A DNA stretch of 64,000 nt from Paraspadella gotoi. Lineage: Eukaryota > Chaetognatha. Below are positions 60,520-64,000 of this stretch, piece after piece. The translations under genes were made by a program, and so were the position numbers. Numbering within the stretch: position 1 is the first letter of the stretch; the number at the start of each line of letters is the position of its first letter. The DNA lies in NCBI GenBank assembly GCA_051294375.1, contig CM119266.1, forward strand, positions 2,469,008 to 2,533,007. Reading direction: 5' to 3'. The notes below the pieces were generated by a model, which saw only the letters and a program-made list of their open reading frames with translations, searched no databases and was not told the origin of the DNA.

Positions 60520-61814
60520 AAAATAAAAATTATTATGAATTTGATAAAGTTTTTACAGAAAAGTGTGCGATCATAGTAAGTTAAAAATTTAGATATGGCT
60601 TTTCATCTTGAAGCTAGCTGTGATATTTTCATATTACATTTGGATTTAAGTATTTTTTGTTTAATTTCCACGTTGCATTATGAATTTACTGCATATTGCA
60701 ATGAGATTATAGTACTCATTCATAAATTATATCCAAATTAGGCTAATATAGAAATGCTTTAAGCTAATTTACATATTGCAGTTATATAATAATTTGATCT
60801 CTCCTTNNNNNNNNNNNNNNNNNNNNNNNNNNNNNNNNNNNNNNNNNNNNNNNNNNNNNNNNNNNNNNNNNNNNNNNNNNNNNNNNNNNNNNNNNNNNNN
60901 NNNNNNCACGGATTTCCCGGAGAAGATGTGATGCATCACATTTCGGAGTGAGAGTTGAATATCGCGAAATAAAACCAAACAAGGAACGGTTATTCCAATA
61001 CATGGTCTGTGGCGCACGCATTACTCTTTCTTTTTACTTTCATGCCATTTTTTTTTTTATTTTTTTAAAATGTCTTTAAAAACAAAAGGCGGCGAATAGT
61101 AGTCGGCTTAGATTTGATTTTTAACAAATGTCAACAATCTATAGGGGTTCCGCCTTCACAAAACGTTCGCATTTAGCGAAAAAACAACTCTTTTCCTAAT
61201 ATTGTTTCAGCTTACTTACATATAATTTAATTTTGTACCATAAACAAATTGGCCGAACTAGGGATTGGTTAAAATCATATCCATCCGATTCTAATTATAA
61301 AAAAGTACATTTTTTGCAAATTATTTGAAGAAAAAAAATCATGTTCCATTTTTTGTCCATTTTTCACATTTCGCCCTCTTGATTTGAATGCCAAGGAAAG
61401 TTGAGAAAAATTTTTTACTTTGGAAATCCGTTCTTTCCTTAATCTTATTCATTCTCTGGGTAAATTTATTTGCTTAAATCATTTGTAGTTTTGCCTATGA
61501 ATTAGTTTAAAATTTACTAAGTCAAAAAGTTTCATTTTAGTTTTTATCATTCTAATTTGTTAAACAAAAAATTGTTCAAATTAGTTTAACATTTACAGAA
61601 AATATAGACCTATTGAATAAGCTTTTAAAACTATGAAAATAATTAAAAAAACCTTGCTTTGTTTAGCCACAAATAATTTTTAAAAGACGGCAGATTAATT
61701 TTGTGACTTTTTGTGACTTGCATTATTTTTGTAATAAAAGAATCATTTTTCAACTCATTTTACTAGTTTTAAAGATAATATTACAGAATGGTGGAATTCC
61801 TAATAAACTTATTT
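60520..61814. other. AT-rich DNA, gap at 60807-60906, no gene seen
   Basis: Very AT-rich. No frame, RNA gene or matched repeat is seen. Confidence 0.55.
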
Positions 61815-64000
61815 ATGCCTCATCTCATAGTTCGTAGCCGTAAGCATCAAATATATCATAACCTCCGTTTTATGACATAATTGACATAGGACTGATAGAC
61901 ACTTGGTGATCTTAGTAACATAGGCGATGACATAATAGAATTAGAAGGAAGAAGAAGAAGTAGAAGAAGAAGAAGAAAGTAGAAGAAGCTTAACTGTAAA
62001 ACAATATAACCTTTTAAATACTTTAACCATTTACAAATTATAACATGTTTCAAAAACCAAATACTGGCTTTATAGAATCCAAGAGATAAATTTTCCATCT
62101 CTTTTAAAAAGGCATAAATATTAGCAATGTTTTACAAGAGTTTTTCGAGACATTGAGACTAAATTGTGACTGACTAAAAAACATTTGTCGAGAATCAAAC
62201 TAGGCCAGGAGAGAACATCTGAGATTATTCTATGATTCAGTCACGGAGACTGTTACGAAATCTGCTACGTTATTTCGGGAAAACAAAAAAGACAACTATT
62301 AAAGTCTATACAAAAAGATATGTCTCTTTAAAACATGAAGAAAATTAACTATAAATAATCTACATTACCGCCTCCAGAACTTAACAAGTAATGTTTTATG
62401 ACTACAATAAAATAAAAATAAAATCTCGTTCATTAAGAAATAAAATTAACAATATGAAACGATGCAAAGCAAGAAATCGTTAACGCTAACGTTCAAAGGA
62501 AATTTGAATAAAAAGAATCTAACAAACGTACGAGTTATGTAAACACAACGGAATCAGACATGAAACGCATTTATCTACTAAAATATTAGAATAAGCCAAG
62601 TTGCTATGAAACTAAGAAACAAGACACATACTTACAGAGTTAATTTTTGTTTGGTTTTACTTTTTAAATTTTATATAGCGTTTTCAAATTATAATAAAAT
62701 GAAACATACTTATACGGAATGTTAATTAAAACTACAGACAAACAATTAAATCACAGAAATACTAACTTTTTCGTTTTCGGCGATTCTACGCGAACGTCGG
62801 GGTTTGGCGATGAGGAAATTTCAGAATTTCAGCCCGCCGCGTTTGAGGGTTTCAGGACCGTAATTGGCGACGAGGGTTGGTCACGATTAAGGGAGAGTGA
62901 ATCGCCACTCCAGTAACTTTGAAACGGAGCGGCTCGTCGTCGACCAAAGAGACAAGATTTAAGACCGCACGAATTTACTTCGGATTCCGACGCCTAGTAT
63001 ACAACTTGACGCACGCTCGCTCGAATTCACGGCGCGCCGTTTTTACAGCGAAAGGCGCCGCCACGGATGCCGGTCTGAGTCGGGTAAAGGTGCAATGACG
63101 ACGCCGAGGCGGCCACTCGTCTCTTTGTAGTGATTTCTGAAGAAAGAGGACTAAATCACAAGTTGAAAGATTTGCGTTGAGGTTATTACCCCCATTTTTT
63201 GACGAGCTGCAACATGTAATATATTCTTTGGTCCACCGCTTCCAAAATGAATCTGCAGATGTTGAGTTGGTGCAAATTCGACCGGGTATGCAATGCGTCT
63301 ATTGAGCATTGAAAGAACATACGTGGAAACAGGGTAATTGCTTGTAATCATCTTACATCTTGATACACGATCAATGCCTTAATACTTCGCAACAGGGTTC
63401 TAAATACATTCATCTGATGGACAAGCTGAACGGATATCGACTTTAGGACACGTGTTTTTAGCTGAGCGGACAGGCGGCTCCAAATGCCGCCAAAAATGAG
63501 GGCCGCTGGAGGTGGTTAAAAAAGACCAATTTAATACTTTGCATGTTAAGACATGGGACGAGAATTCTTCATTCCACTCTTGACACAGTTCTGAAAGCTC
63601 TGTATCAAGCTGACCTAAAATTATGTACGCATTGTCAACAGCATTTGCCTCACTCCTGGGCGACGGGAACATAGAATCTAAGTAAGCAATAATGAAGACA
63701 GAAGTGGATAGTCAACAAGCGACTTTCAAGGTGGAATCGCACGCATTTAAGCGATGTAAATAAACAGATATAGCGTTTGCGCGTTGCGACGGCCAGAACT
63801 TTTACAAAAAATGGACCCATGAAATCAAACCCTGTACATCAAGGATAAGAGGAGACAAACGGTAATGAGGATTTACCATTTTCTGTGGCTTTGGTTTGGA
63901 AAAGAGACGTAGACATTTAAAACATTTTCCAAATCTCAGACTTAATAAAAGCTCAGACCTTTATAATATCCAATATGTTTTCATCAAATATGATGAACCT
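61815..64000 (-). mobile_element. BEL/Pao retrotransposon, second copy, runs off the window
   Basis: Matches 5262 to about 7510 of the first copy base by base with many small indels, including the integrase C-terminal motif region (about 63050-63180) and the APHFWRH/VRS segment (about 63450-63500). The left boundary is sharp at CTCATCTCATAGTTCGTAG, exactly where the LTR joins the internal part in copy 1, but no LTR is present here. It is broken in all frames. The upstream pol part lies beyond the window. Confidence 0.85.

Noticed and set aside
60765-60785. Octamer-like ATTTACAT followed by ATTGCAG, as upstream of the U6 genes
   Set aside because: It lacks the exact octamer, and no U6 sequence, TATA or PSE follows at the expected distance; a gap prevents full exclusion.

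Overview
The window comes from an invertebrate animal genome, and its lineage cannot be fixed from this sequence. The evidence is spliced genes with GT-AG introns, a beta-tubulin gene with six exons, two U6 snRNA genes with class 3 RNA polymerase III promoters, BEL/Pao retrotransposons (known only from animals), tRNA-derived SINEs and foldback DNA elements. Most of the 64 kb is AT-rich non-coding DNA full of simple repeats. Many N gaps (at about 0.1, 1.0, 1.5, 3.6, 4.2, 12.2, 16.4-16.8, 22.0, 23.1-23.4, 32.0, 32.9, 33.3, 37.5-38.3, 39.9-40.6 and 60.8 kb) abut GA/CT or GAC/TCG microsatellites. Copies of one repeat often differ by single-base indels, so part of the sequence looks poorly polished and broken frames should be read cautiously.

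Layout: 0.6-3.6 kb is an inverted duplication carrying a SINE in each arm. 4.3-9.15 kb is a deleted BEL/Pao element on the minus strand with direct-repeat LTRs; a second copy starts at 61.8 kb and leaves the window. At 9.4-9.6 kb is the first exon of a peptide-receptor-like GPCR. 10.3-20.9 kb is one composite structure in which a multi-kilobase module (42-bp satellite, spacer, polypyrimidine tract, MITE, CT-rich block, spacer) is repeated in direct and then inverted orientation. 20.9-27 kb is microsatellite desert. At 27.3 and 28.6 kb are the two U6 genes, with a palindromic element between them. 29-43 kb is again mostly repeats and gaps.

43.0-45.6 kb is the beta-tubulin gene (plus strand). 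47.1-55.5 kb holds minus-strand genes for secreted proteins: two paralogous three-exon genes (about 222 and 233 codons, family not recognised) flanking a broken M14-type carboxypeptidase locus. 56.8-58.6 kb is a tandem array of a 322-bp monomer that also makes up part of the BEL LTR. The rest is MITEs, a hairpin-bearing tandem duplication and AT-rich sequence.

There is no operon logic here. The points of most interest are the paired secreted-protein genes, the U6 pair with an octamer-type distal element at the same distance upstream of each, the composite palindromic satellite, and the conversion of LTR sequence into a satellite. No complete new biochemical system is visible.
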